Origin: Methylobrevis albus
Lineage (GTDB): Bacteria; Pseudomonadota; Alphaproteobacteria; Rhizobiales; Pleomorphomonadaceae
Length of the DNA stretch: 64,000 nucleotides
Direction: 5' to 3'
Assembly: GCF_015904235.1 (NCBI RefSeq)
Contig: NZ_JADZLT010000049.1
Location: 1-64,000, forward strand
Made by a program: the position numbers and the translations under genes. The notes under the pieces were generated by a model, which was not told the DNA's origin, made no database searches, and saw nothing but the letters and a program-made list of their open reading frames with translations. This document shows, one piece after another, positions 34,529 through 43,209 of the stretch (within the stretch, counting starts at the first letter, position 1; every line of letters starts with the position of its first letter).

Positions 34529-35765
34529 AATCGATCGCCGGCGCCCGGAGGAGCCCGGAACGGCGATTGATGAGTTCCGCGAAGACCAAGTTGAAGAAGA
34601 AGGGATCGTTGCGCGCGCCCAACGCACGCAGATCCGCATCTACGATCCGGCCGTCATCCGTCGGAAAAAGATCAACGGCTGGCTGATCAATCTGTTCTTC
34701 CTGCTGATCGCGCCCGCGATCGCCGCAGTTTACCTCTACGGAATCGCGACCGACATGTACAAGGTCGACACGGTGCTGATGATCAAGGCACCGCTGACCG
34801 GCTCGAACATGGGCGGCGCCGGCGCTATGACGACGATGCTCGGCAGCCAGAGCTCGACGATGACGCGCGCCATCGACGAGAGCTTCGCGGTCATCGAATA
34901 CGTCACGTCGCGCGAGGCGTTCCGGGAGTTGCAGCAGAAGGTCGACTTCGCGGAACACTTCAAAAACCCGGATGCGGACTATTTCAGCCGGCTCGAGCCT
35001 GATGCCGACTTCGAGGCGGCCTACTCCTATTACAAGAACCATATCGACGTCCGCTACGACGACGTCACCGGACAGATCATCCTCACCACCTACGGCTTCG
35101 AGGCCGAAACCGCCGCCACGATTGCCGAGGCGGTGATCGAACTCAGCGAGAACGTGGTGAACTCGTTCAACCAGCGCTCGGAGCGGGACTTCCTCGATCA
35201 TGTCGAGGACCAGGTCGAGAAGGCCAAGGCGGAACTGCGCCGTGTCGAGGAGGAGGTGACCCAGTTCCGGCTCACCGAGCGGCTGATCGATCCCTCGTCG
35301 GATTCCACCGCCCGGGAATCGATCATCACCCAGCTCCTGACGCAGTCGGCGTCGATCCAGGCCGAGATCACCAATCTCGCCAGCCGCGGCATCTCCAGCG
35401 AGCAGCAGATCCAGCCGCTGCGCAATCGCCTCGCCGCGATCGAGGAGCAGGTGACCCGCGAGCGCTCGAGCCTCACCGGCGAGAACAGCCCGCTCGCCCC
35501 GGTGCTGGCGCGCTACCAGTTCCTGATCGTCGAGCAGACCATCGCCCAGCAGCAGTATACGGCCGCGCTCAACAACCTCTCGAACGCCCAGTTCCAGGCC
35601 GGGGCGCAGAAGCTCTACGTGCTCACCGTGGTGCCGCCGCGCCTGCCCGAGCAGGCCCAGTTGCCGGCGCGGCAGTGGAACATGTTCCTCACCTTCCTGT
35701 ATTCGCTCGGCGGTCTCATCGTGCTGCGCGTGATCATCGCCTCGGTGCGTGACCATATGGTCTAG
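34488..35765 (+). CDS. kpsE: capsule export inner-membrane/periplasmic adaptor, KpsE-like
   Basis: A 425-residue PCP-type protein of the KpsE/BexC/CtrB group that bridges the ABC exporter to the outer membrane. One transmembrane helix lies near 64-84, a long periplasmic region with coiled coil (about 215-340) follows, and the PxxPxxPxxP-like stretch VPPRLPEQAQLPARQ precedes the last helix (about 397-418). Its first 41 bases overlap kpsT and the start follows AGGAG. No KpsD/Wza outer-membrane channel or KpsC/KpsS initiators are in the window. Confidence 0.87.
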   Translation: MIPIKPPKISKVFEIDRRRPEEPGTAIDEFREDQVEEEGIVARAQRTQIRIYDPAVIRRKKINGWLINLFFLLIAPAIAAVYLYGIATDMYKVDTVLMIKAPLTGSNMGGAGAMTTMLGSQSSTMTRAIDESFAVIEYVTSREAFRELQQKVDFAEHFKNPDADYFSRLEPDADFEAAYSYYKNHIDVRYDDVTGQIILTTYGFEAETAATIAEAVIELSENVVNSFNQRSERDFLDHVEDQVEKAKAELRRVEEEVTQFRLTERLIDPSSDSTARESIITQLLTQSASIQAEITNLASRGISSEQQIQPLRNRLAAIEEQVTRERSSLTGENSPLAPVLARYQFLIVEQTIAQQQYTAALNNLSNAQFQAGAQKLYVLTVVPPRLPEQAQLPARQWNMFLTFLYSLGGLIVLRVIIASVRDHMV

Positions 35766-35769
35766 CCCT

Positions 35770-35787
35770 GCGGCCGGCGCCGGCCGC
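35770..35787. terminator. 18-base perfect palindrome after kpsE
   Basis: GCGGCCGGC is followed directly by GCCGGCCGC, five bases after the kpsE stop. It may mark the end of the capsule-export transcript, although no T run follows. Confidence 0.35.
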
Positions 35788-35936
35788 TGGACAGGAGCGG
35801 CCCGGCTGGCGCATGCTCGCCGAGGTCGTCGGGTCCCGCACCCGGACCGGGCGCGCCGGCCGCCGGCCGGGCGCGCGACCTTTCCCGCAAAGGGCCGCCC
35901 GGGGCGGACAGGCCCTGGCGCCGAGGAGAACGACCG

Positions 35937-37535
35937 ATGATGAACTGCGTCAGGGGTTTGGCCGCCGCGGGCCTGATGATCGCGGGCCTGCTGCTTCCCG
36001 CCGCACCGGTCGCCGCGGAAACGCCGCGCGACACGCTGGTGATGGCCTGGCAGATCGACGACATCATCACCCTCGACCCGGCCGAGATCTTCGAGTTCTC
36101 CGCCTCCGAGATCGCCGGCAACACCTACGAGCGCCTGATCGGCTACGACCTCGCCGACGTCTCGAAGATCTTCGGCGTCGTCGCCGAATCCTGGACCGTT
36201 TCCGAGGACGGCCGGACGCTGTCGTTCAAGATCCGCGAGAACAAGCGCTTCGCCTCCGGCAACCCGCTCACCGCCGAGGACGTCGTGTTCTCGCTGCAGC
36301 GGGCGGTGAAGCTCGACAAGTCGCCCGCCTTCATCATCGGCCAGTTCGGGCTGACCCCGGCGAACGCCGAGGAGAAGATCCGTCAGACCGGCGACTTCAC
36401 CTTCGAACTCGAGATGGACAAGCCCTACGCGCCGACCTTTGTGCTCTACTGCCTGACCGCGACGGTCGCCTCCGTCGTCGACAAGGATCTGGTGCTCGCC
36501 AACGAGGTCGACGGCGATCTCGGCTACGGCTGGCTGAAGACCAACTATGCCGGCTCCGGCCCGTTCATGATCCGCGACTGGCGCGCCAGCGAGGTGGTGG
36601 TGATCGAGAAGAACACCGCCTACACCGGCCCGACCGGCACGCTCGCCCGCGTCGTCTACCGCCACATCGGCGAGACCGCGACCCAGCGCCTGCTGCTCGA
36701 GAAGGGCGACATCGACATCGCCCGCAACCTCGGCGCCGAGGAACTCGACGCGCTGGCGTCGAACCCGGACATCCTCGTGCAGAGCGCCCCGAAGGGAACG
36801 GTCTACTACCTCGGCCTCAACCAGAAGAACGAGCACCTCGCCAAACCCAAGGTGCGCGAGGCGCTGAAGTATCTCGTCGATTACGACACCATCGCCGCCA
36901 CCGTGATGAAGAGCCTCGGCACGGCGCACCAGGCCTTCCTGCCGAAAGGCATGCTGGGGGCGGTCACCGACCGGCCGTTCCGGCTCGACGTCGCGAAAGC
37001 CAAGGCGCTGCTCGCCGACGCCGGCCTGCCCGACGGCTTCAAGGTCACCATGGACACCCGCAGCCAGCCGGTGATCACCGGCATGGCCGAGGCGATCCAG
37101 CAGACCTTCGCCGCCGGCGGCGTCGACCTCGAGATCATTCCGGGCGACGGCAAGCAGACGCTGACCAAGTACCGCGCCCGCCAGCACGACATCTACATCG
37201 GCCAGTGGGGCCCGGACTATCAGGACCCGCACACCAACGCCCAGACCTTCGCCTCCAACCCGGACAATTCCGACGAGGGCACGACGAAGACACTGGCCTG
37301 GCGCAACGCCTGGGATCCGGGCGCGCTCAACGCCGAGACCGACGCGGCGATCCTCGAGAGCGACCCGGCAAAGCGCGCGGCGATGTACCAGGACCTGCAG
37401 CGCAAGGTGATGGCCGACGGCCCCTTCGTCATCGTGCTGCAGCAGGTCGAGGTCGCGGCGGTGCGCAAGCCCGTCGCCGGCTTCGTGCTCGGCCCCTCCT
37501 TCGACAGCAACTCGGTCGTCATGGTGACCAAGTAG
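35937..37535 (+). CDS. ABC importer substrate-binding protein, family 5 (peptide/opine type)
   Basis: A 532-residue periplasmic binding protein with a Sec signal peptide of about 27 residues (core GLMIAGLLLPAAP, AxA cleavage at VAA-E). No lipobox cysteine is present. The SBP_bac_5 fold is shown by TWTVSEDGRTLSFKIRE-like sequence near 85-100 and QKNEHLAKPKVREALKYLVD near 297-316. Family members bind oligopeptides, opines or nickel. GAGGAG precedes the start. It is the first of five genes encoding a whole importer. Confidence 0.92.
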   Translation: MMNCVRGLAAAGLMIAGLLLPAAPVAAETPRDTLVMAWQIDDIITLDPAEIFEFSASEIAGNTYERLIGYDLADVSKIFGVVAESWTVSEDGRTLSFKIRENKRFASGNPLTAEDVVFSLQRAVKLDKSPAFIIGQFGLTPANAEEKIRQTGDFTFELEMDKPYAPTFVLYCLTATVASVVDKDLVLANEVDGDLGYGWLKTNYAGSGPFMIRDWRASEVVVIEKNTAYTGPTGTLARVVYRHIGETATQRLLLEKGDIDIARNLGAEELDALASNPDILVQSAPKGTVYYLGLNQKNEHLAKPKVREALKYLVDYDTIAATVMKSLGTAHQAFLPKGMLGAVTDRPFRLDVAKAKALLADAGLPDGFKVTMDTRSQPVITGMAEAIQQTFAAGGVDLEIIPGDGKQTLTKYRARQHDIYIGQWGPDYQDPHTNAQTFASNPDNSDEGTTKTLAWRNAWDPGALNAETDAAILESDPAKRAAMYQDLQRKVMADGPFVIVLQQVEVAAVRKPVAGFVLGPSFDSNSVVMVTK

Positions 37536-37557
37536 CGGCCCGCCGGCGGCGCCCGGG

Positions 37558-38619
37558 ATGGCGGTGGCGGCCCCTCGGCGGCAGGATGGCGAGCGCGGCG
37601 CTGCGGCGCTGCGCATCCTGATCGCCGTTGCCAAATTCGCGGCGATGCTCGCCGTGACGCTGGTCGGGCTCGCCGCGGTCACCTTCGTCATCGGCCGCGT
37701 CGTGCCGATCGACCCGGTGCTCGCGGTCGTCGGCGACCGCGCGCCGCAGCGGGTCTACGACCGCGTCCGCGCCGAAATGGGGCTCGACCTGCCGCTGATC
37801 GAGCAGTTCTGGCTCTATCTCTCGCGCATCCTCACCGGCGATTTCGGCCGCTCGGTGCTCACCACCAATCCCGTCCTCACCGACATCGCGCGCTACTTCC
37901 CCGCCACCCTCGAGCTCGCGACGCTCGGCACCCTGTTCGGGACGCTGGTCGGCGTGCCGCTCGGCGTGCTCGCTGCGGTGCGCCGCGACACGCTGCTCGA
38001 CCAGCTCGTGCGCGTCGTCGGCCTCATCGGTTATTCCGTGCCGATCTTCTGGCTCGGGCTGATGGCGCTGCTGGTGTTCTATGCCCGGCTCGACTGGGCG
38101 CCGGGGCCGGGGCGGCTCGACATCGCCTACGACTACATCGTGACGCCCGTCACCGGCCTCTTGCTGGTCGACAGCCTGATCGCGGGCGAGCCCGGCGTGT
38201 TCTGGAACGCGCTGTCGCACGCCATGCTGCCCGGCCTGGTGCTCGGCTATTTCTCGCTCGCCTACATCAGCCGGATGACGCGCTCGTTCATGCTGCACGA
38301 GCTGGCGCAGGAGTACATCGTCGCCGCCCGCGTGAAAGGCCTCTCCGAGACGCGCATCATCTGGCGCCATGCCCTGCGCAACGCCGCTGTGCCCCTCGTC
38401 ACCGTGATCGCGCTCTCCTACGCCCACCTGCTCGAAGGCTCGGTGCTGACCGAGACGGTGTTCGCCTGGCCGGGGCTCGGCTCCTACCTCACCAATTCGC
38501 TGCAGAGCGCCGACATGAACGCCGTGCTCGGCGCGACGCTGGTGATCGGCGCGAGCTTCGTGCTGCTCAACCTCCTCTCCGACATCGCCTATCGCCTGCT
38601 CGACCCGAGGACGCGCTGA
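37558..38619 (+). CDS. ABC importer permease, DppB-like
   Basis: A 353-residue permease with about six membrane helices. The binding-protein-dependent transport EAA loop is visible as EYIVAARVKGLSETRIIWRHALRN, and the N-terminal LTGDFGRS near 97-104 is typical of DppB/OppB. A basic cytoplasmic lead of about 20 residues precedes the first helix. It starts 22 bases after the binding protein gene and its stop overlaps the next start (TGATG). Confidence 0.92.
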   Translation: MAVAAPRRQDGERGAAALRILIAVAKFAAMLAVTLVGLAAVTFVIGRVVPIDPVLAVVGDRAPQRVYDRVRAEMGLDLPLIEQFWLYLSRILTGDFGRSVLTTNPVLTDIARYFPATLELATLGTLFGTLVGVPLGVLAAVRRDTLLDQLVRVVGLIGYSVPIFWLGLMALLVFYARLDWAPGPGRLDIAYDYIVTPVTGLLLVDSLIAGEPGVFWNALSHAMLPGLVLGYFSLAYISRMTRSFMLHELAQEYIVAARVKGLSETRIIWRHALRNAAVPLVTVIALSYAHLLEGSVLTETVFAWPGLGSYLTNSLQSADMNAVLGATLVIGASFVLLNLLSDIAYRLLDPRTR

Positions 38620-39581
38620 TGGCGGTCCCGACCCCTCCCGCCGCGCAGCATGATCGCGGGTTGCCCGCGCCGCCGGCCGGGCTGAAGGCCTGGCTCACCA
38701 GCCCGGCCCCGGCGTCGCGCACGCAGGCCCGGCTCGGCCGGTTCTATCGCGGCTGGCGCGGCTTCGTGCGCAATCCGGCGGCGATGGCCGGCTTCGTCAT
38801 CGTGCTGCTCCTCCTCGTCGTCGCGGCGAGCGCCGACCTCATTGCCACCCATTCGCCCACCGTCGCCGGCGACCTGCGCACCGAGCGCCTGCTGCCGCCC
38901 GGCGGCGAGTTCTGGCTCGGCACCGACGACCAGGCGCGCGATATCTGGTCGCGCATCGTGCACGGCTCGCGGGTGACGCTGGTCGTCGTGCTGCTCGTCT
39001 CGGTCATCTCGATGCCGGTCGGCCTCGCCGTCGGCACCGTGTCGGGCTACGCCGGCGGCGTGGTCGACGCGGTGCTGATGCGCATCACCGACATCTTCCT
39101 CGCCTTCCCGCGCCTCGTGCTGGCGCTCGCCTTCGTCGCGGCGCTCGGGCCCGGCATCGAGAACGCGATCATCGCCATCGCGATCACCGCCTGGCCGCCC
39201 TATGCGCGGCTCGCCCGCGCCGAAGCGCTGCAGCTGCGCGGGGCGGACTTCATCGCCGCGGCGAAGCTGCAGGGTGCCTCGCCGCTCCGGATCGTCGCCG
39301 TCCACATCGTGCCGATGTGCATGCCCTCGGTGATCGTGCGGGTGACGCTCGACATGGCCGGGGTGATCCTGATCGCCGCCGGCCTCGGCTTCCTCGGCCT
39401 CGGCGCGCAGCCGCCGCAGCCGGAATGGGGCGCCATGGTCGCCTCCGGCCGGCGCTTCCTGATCGACCAGTGGTGGGTGGCGGCGATGCCGGGCGCGGCG
39501 ATCTTCATCGTCAGCCTCGGCTTCAACCTGCTCGGCGACGGCCTGCGCGACGTGCTCGACCCGAAGGCGGCCGAACGATGA
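38619..39581 (+). CDS. ABC importer permease, DppC-like
   Basis: A 320-residue permease of the DppC/OppC family. The N-terminal domain has RNPAAMAGFVIV near the first helix and FWLGTDDQARDIWSRI near 97-112, the usual OppC start. The EAA loop reads FIAAAKLQGASPLRIVAVHIVP. About six helices are visible. Partner of the preceding permease; its last four bases overlap the first ATPase gene. Confidence 0.92.
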   Translation: MAVPTPPAAQHDRGLPAPPAGLKAWLTSPAPASRTQARLGRFYRGWRGFVRNPAAMAGFVIVLLLLVVAASADLIATHSPTVAGDLRTERLLPPGGEFWLGTDDQARDIWSRIVHGSRVTLVVVLLVSVISMPVGLAVGTVSGYAGGVVDAVLMRITDIFLAFPRLVLALAFVAALGPGIENAIIAIAITAWPPYARLARAEALQLRGADFIAAAKLQGASPLRIVAVHIVPMCMPSVIVRVTLDMAGVILIAAGLGFLGLGAQPPQPEWGAMVASGRRFLIDQWWVAAMPGAAIFIVSLGFNLLGDGLRDVLDPKAAER

Positions 39582-40435
39582 GCGCCGAAAACGCCGCCGG
39601 AACGCCGCCGCTGCTCGACGTGAAAAACCTCTCCGTGCGCTATCCGCTGCGCTCCGGCGTCGTCGAGGCGGTGCGCGGGGTCTCCTTCGTGCTCGGGCGC
39701 GAGCGGCTCGGCATCGTCGGCGAATCGGGGTCGGGCAAGTCGCAGACCGGGCGCGCCATCCTCGGCCTGACGCCGCAGCCCGGCATCGTCGCCGCCGACC
39801 GGCTGCGTTTCGACGGCATCGACCTCCTGTCGTTGCCGCCGCGCGAGATGCGGCGGCTGCGCGGCCGGCGGATCAGCATGGTGATGCAGGACCCGAAATA
39901 TTCGCTGAACCCGGTGATGACCGTCGGCGCCCAGATCGTCGAGGCCTGCCGGGTCCAGAAGCTCGCCGGCGGGCGCGCCGCGAAGGACCGCGCGCTCGAC
40001 ATGCTGGCGGCGGTGAAGATCGACGACCCGCGCCGCGTCTTCGGCCTCTATCCGCACGAGCTCTCCGGCGGCATGGGCCAGCGGGCGATGATCGCGATGA
40101 TGCTGGTCGGCGAGCCGGACCTGCTGATCGCCGACGAGCCGACCTCGGCCCTCGACGTCACCATCCAGCTCGAGGTGCTGAAGATCCTCGACGAACTGGT
40201 CGCGACGCGCGGCATGGGCCTCGTCTTCATCAGCCACGACCTCCGCCTCGTCGCCTCGTTCTGCGACCGGGTGCTGGTGATGTACGGCGGCCGCATCGTC
40301 GAGGAGGTGGCGGCGGCGCGGCTCGGCGAGGCCGGCCATCCCTATACCCGCGGCCTGCTCGGCTCGGCGCCGCGGCTGTCGGGCTCGGTGCATCCGCTGC
40401 CGGTGCTGGAGCGCGACCCCGCATGGCTCGCCTGA
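39578..40435 (+). CDS. ABC importer ATPase, DppD-like
   Basis: A 285-residue ABC ATPase. Walker A GESGSGKS near 48-55, signature LSGGMGQR near 162-169 and Walker [13 protein letters not shown] near 181-192 are intact, as is SHD near 212. The short oligopeptide-type C-terminal region (HPYTRGLLGSAPRL) is present. It energises uptake by the adjacent permeases together with the next ATPase, whose start lies 13 bases inside this gene. Confidence 0.92.
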   Translation: MSAENAAGTPPLLDVKNLSVRYPLRSGVVEAVRGVSFVLGRERLGIVGESGSGKSQTGRAILGLTPQPGIVAADRLRFDGIDLLSLPPREMRRLRGRRISMVMQDPKYSLNPVMTVGAQIVEACRVQKLAGGRAAKDRALDMLAAVKIDDPRRVFGLYPHELSGGMGQRAMIAMMLVGEPDLLIADEPTSALDVTIQLEVLKILDELVATRGMGLVFISHDLRLVASFCDRVLVMYGGRIVEEVAAARLGEAGHPYTRGLLGSAPRLSGSVHPLPVLERDPAWLA

Positions 40436-41268
40436 CGCCCCCCGCCGCCGGCACCCCCGCACCTCCCGCGCTGGCGGTCGCCGGGCTCACCGTCGTCTTC
40501 GGGCGCGGCGCCGCCGTGATGACCGCCGTCGACGACGTCTCGTTCAGCGTCGCGGCCGGCGAAGCCTATGGCCTCGTCGGCGAATCCGGCTCGGGCAAGT
40601 CGACGATCCTGCGCGCGATCACCGGCCTCGTCCGCCCGTCCGCCGGCACCATCAGCATCGCCGGCGAAGCGATTTCCGCCAGTGGGCGCCGGCCGGCCGG
40701 CTTCTATCGCTCCGTGCAGATGGTGTTCCAGGATCCCTACGGCTCGCTGCACCCGCGCCGCACCGTCGACCAGACGCTGGCCGAGCCGCTGGCGATCCAC
40801 AGCCTCGCCGACCGCGAGGCGCGCATCGTCGGCGCCCTCGCCGAAGTCGGGCTCGGCGACGGCTTCCGCTTCCGCTATCCGCACCAGCTTTCCGGCGGCC
40901 AGCGCCAGCGTGTCGCCATTGCGCGGGCGCTGATCCTTCGGCCGCGCCTCCTGCTGCTCGACGAGCCGACCTCGGCGCTCGACGTTTCGGTGCAGGCGGA
41001 GATCCTCAACCTGCTCGAGCGGCTGCGCGCCGAACTCGGTCTCGCCTATGTCCTCGTCAGCCACGACCTCGCCGTGGTCGGTCACCTCTGCGACCGGCTG
41101 GCGATCCTGCGCCGCGGCCGCGTGGTCGAGGAGGCGGGGGCCGACGCCCTGCGCGGCGAGCGCCTCGCCAGCGCCTATGGTGCCGAGCTGATCGCCGCGA
41201 GCCGCGGCTTCCGGCGACCCGGTACGCCCGATCCCGCGCCCGATCCGGCGCCGGCCCCCGGGCCCTGA
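40423..41268 (+). CDS. ABC importer ATPase, DppF-like
   Basis: A 281-residue ABC ATPase with Walker [10 protein letters not shown], signature LSGGQRQR and Walker [12 protein letters not shown]. It completes the importer. The C-terminal oligopeptide-transporter motif is reduced and the end is replaced by a D-P-A-P repeat tail (last 12 residues). A short GC-rich inverted repeat (GAGCC/GGCTC) just after the stop may help end transcription. Confidence 0.92.
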   Translation: MARLTPPAAGTPAPPALAVAGLTVVFGRGAAVMTAVDDVSFSVAAGEAYGLVGESGSGKSTILRAITGLVRPSAGTISIAGEAISASGRRPAGFYRSVQMVFQDPYGSLHPRRTVDQTLAEPLAIHSLADREARIVGALAEVGLGDGFRFRYPHQLSGGQRQRVAIARALILRPRLLLLDEPTSALDVSVQAEILNLLERLRAELGLAYVLVSHDLAVVGHLCDRLAILRRGRVVEEAGADALRGERLASAYGAELIAASRGFRRPGTPDPAPDPAPAPGP

Positions 41269-41295
41269 GCCGGGCTCGGCGGCTGCCTTGCGGCT

Positions 41296-41309
41296 TTGAC
41301 CCAGATCAA
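41296..41309 (+). promoter_or_regulatory. FNR/FixK-type binding site (anaerobox-like)
   Basis: TTGACCCAGATCAA differs at one position from the TTGAT-N4-ATCAA consensus of FNR/FixK regulators, and sits in a wider perfect 7-bp inverted repeat (GCTTTGA/TCAAAGC). Its centre is about 98 bases before the reductase start at 41401, which allows a class II activator position with a leader near 57 bases. Confidence 0.55.
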
Positions 41310-41400
41310 AGCAGCGCCGCGCGCGACGCGGGACGCTGGCTCGGCATCCGGACGGATCGCGCCGAGGACGGTGGCGGCCGACCGGCGGAGAAGCCGTGTC

Positions 41401-41985
41401 ATGCCGCGTCGGATCGTCATCATCCAGGGCCACCCCGATCCGGCGCCGGAGCGGCTGTGCCGGGCGCTGGGGGCAGCCTATGCCCGCGGGGCGGTGGCGG
41501 CGGCGCACCAGATCGTCCACGTCGACCTCGCCCGGCTCGAGTTTCCGCTGCTCGCCAGCAACGCCGCCTTCCTCGGCGGCGACATCCCCGAAGCGCTGCG
41601 CCCGGCCGCTGAGGCGATCCGCTCGGCCGACCACCTCGTGCTGATCTTCCCGCTCTGGCTCGGCACCATGCCGGCGCTGGTGAAGGCCTTCCTCGAACAG
41701 GTCATGCGCCCCGGCACCGCCTTCGCCTACCGCGACAAGGGTTTTCCGGAAAAGCTGCTCGCCGGCAAGTCGGCCCGGCTCGTCGTCACCATGGGCATGC
41801 CGGCGCTTGTCTACCGGCTGTGGTTCCGGGCGCACGGCATCCGGGTTCTCGAGCGCAACATCCTGAATTTCGTCGGCGTGAAGCCGGTGCGCACGAGCTG
41901 GTACGGCTCGGTCGAGGCGGCCGGCGACGCGGTGCGCCGCGGCTGGCTGGACGAGATGACCGAGCTCGGCCGCCGCGGCGGCTGA
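41401..41985 (+). CDS. NAD(P)H dehydrogenase (quinone)-like flavodoxin-fold protein
   Basis: A 194-residue member of the flavodoxin-like quinone-reductase group (NQO/KefF/MdaB type). The N-terminal phosphate loop IIQGHPDPAPERL is near 6-18 and the isoalloxazine-binding FPLWLGTMPALVKAFLEQV block near 81-99. It probably reduces quinones or related compounds with two electrons using FMN or FAD. The start at 41401 opens directly into the first strand; a longer frame begins at 41296 within the regulatory site. The upstream FNR/FixK-like site suggests control by oxygen. Confidence 0.85.
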   Translation: MPRRIVIIQGHPDPAPERLCRALGAAYARGAVAAAHQIVHVDLARLEFPLLASNAAFLGGDIPEALRPAAEAIRSADHLVLIFPLWLGTMPALVKAFLEQVMRPGTAFAYRDKGFPEKLLAGKSARLVVTMGMPALVYRLWFRAHGIRVLERNILNFVGVKPVRTSWYGSVEAAGDAVRRGWLDEMTELGRRGG

Positions 41986-42122
41986 CCCCGCGCGAAGATC
42001 GCCGCGACCTGCCGAACCCGCGGTGACAAGCGCGCGCGGCCCGCATAAAGTCCCTTCCACTATCCATAACAAACAGAACGGCGACGCCGGCCACGGCATC
42101 GCCGCCGGGAGGGTTACGCCAC

Positions 42123-43181
42123 ATGAGGACCATCAAAGGGCCCGCCATTTTCCTCGCCCAGTTCGCCGGCGACGCGGCACCGTTCAACTCGCTCCCCGCC
42201 ATCGCCGAATGGGCCGCCTCGCTCGGCTACAAGGGCGTGCAGATCCCGAGCTGGGACGCGCGGCTGTTCGACCTCGAGAAGGCCGCCACCTCGCAGGATT
42301 ATTGCGACGAGGTCGCCGGCATCCTCGCCGCGCACGGGCTGGTCGTCACCGAGCTTTCGACGCACCTGCAGGGCCAGCTCGTCGCCGTGCACCCCGCCTA
42401 TGATGCCGCCTTCGACGGCTTCGCCGCCCCCGCCGTGCGCGGCGATCCGGTCGCGCGGCAGGCCTGGGCGACCGAGCAGATGAAGTTTGCCGCGCAGGCG
42501 AGCCGCCGGCTCGGCCTGAAAGCCCACGCCACCTTCTCCGGCGCGCTCGCCTGGCCCTACGTCTATCCGTGGCCGCAGCGCCCGGCCGGGCTGATCGAGA
42601 CCGCCTTCGACGAACTCGCCCGGCGCTGGCGGCCGATCCTCGACGTCTTCGACGAGAACGGCGTCGACGTCGCCTACGAGATCCACCCCGGCGAAGACCT
42701 GCACGACGGCGTCACCTTCGAGATGTTCCTCGAGCGCGTCGGCAACCACCCGCGCGCCAACATGCTGTACGACCCGTCGCACTACGTGCTGCAGGCGCTC
42801 GACTACATCGACCACATCGAGATCTACCACGAGCGGATCCGCGCCTTTCACGTGAAGGACGCCGAGCTGCGGCCGAACGGCCGCTCCGGCGTCTACGGCG
42901 GCTACCAAGCGTGGGCCGACCGGCCGGGCCGCTTCCGCTCGCCCGGCGACGGCGAGGTCGATTTCGGCGCGATCTTCTCAGGCCTGACGAAGCACGGCTT
43001 CGACGGCTGGGCGGTGCTCGAATGGGAATGCTGCCTGAAGCATCCGGAGGACGGCGCGCGCGAGGGGGCGGAGTTCATCGCCAGCCACATCATCCGCGTC
43101 ACCGAAAAGGCCTTCGACGACTTCGCCGACGGTGGCACCGACGAGGCCGCCAACCGCCGCATGCTCGGCCTCGACCGCTGA
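42123..43181 (+). CDS. sugar phosphate isomerase/epimerase-like TIM-barrel protein
   Basis: A 352-residue protein of the xylose-isomerase-like TIM-barrel (AP endonuclease family 2) group. Metal-ligand segments are visible as AYEIHPGED near 180-188, YDPSHYV near 218-224, FHVKDAEL near 243-250 and EWECCLKHPE near 302-311. Family members isomerise or epimerise sugars, inositols or their oxidised forms. GGGAGG precedes the start. The oxidoreductase gene follows after 28 bases, a pairing common in inositol and sugar catabolism. Confidence 0.85.
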   Translation: MRTIKGPAIFLAQFAGDAAPFNSLPAIAEWAASLGYKGVQIPSWDARLFDLEKAATSQDYCDEVAGILAAHGLVVTELSTHLQGQLVAVHPAYDAAFDGFAAPAVRGDPVARQAWATEQMKFAAQASRRLGLKAHATFSGALAWPYVYPWPQRPAGLIETAFDELARRWRPILDVFDENGVDVAYEIHPGEDLHDGVTFEMFLERVGNHPRANMLYDPSHYVLQALDYIDHIEIYHERIRAFHVKDAELRPNGRSGVYGGYQAWADRPGRFRSPGDGEVDFGAIFSGLTKHGFDGWAVLEWECCLKHPEDGAREGAEFIASHIIRVTEKAFDDFADGGTDEAANRRMLGLDR

Positions 43182-43209
43182 CCCGCAGCCTTCCCGGAGA
43201 GCTTTCAGA

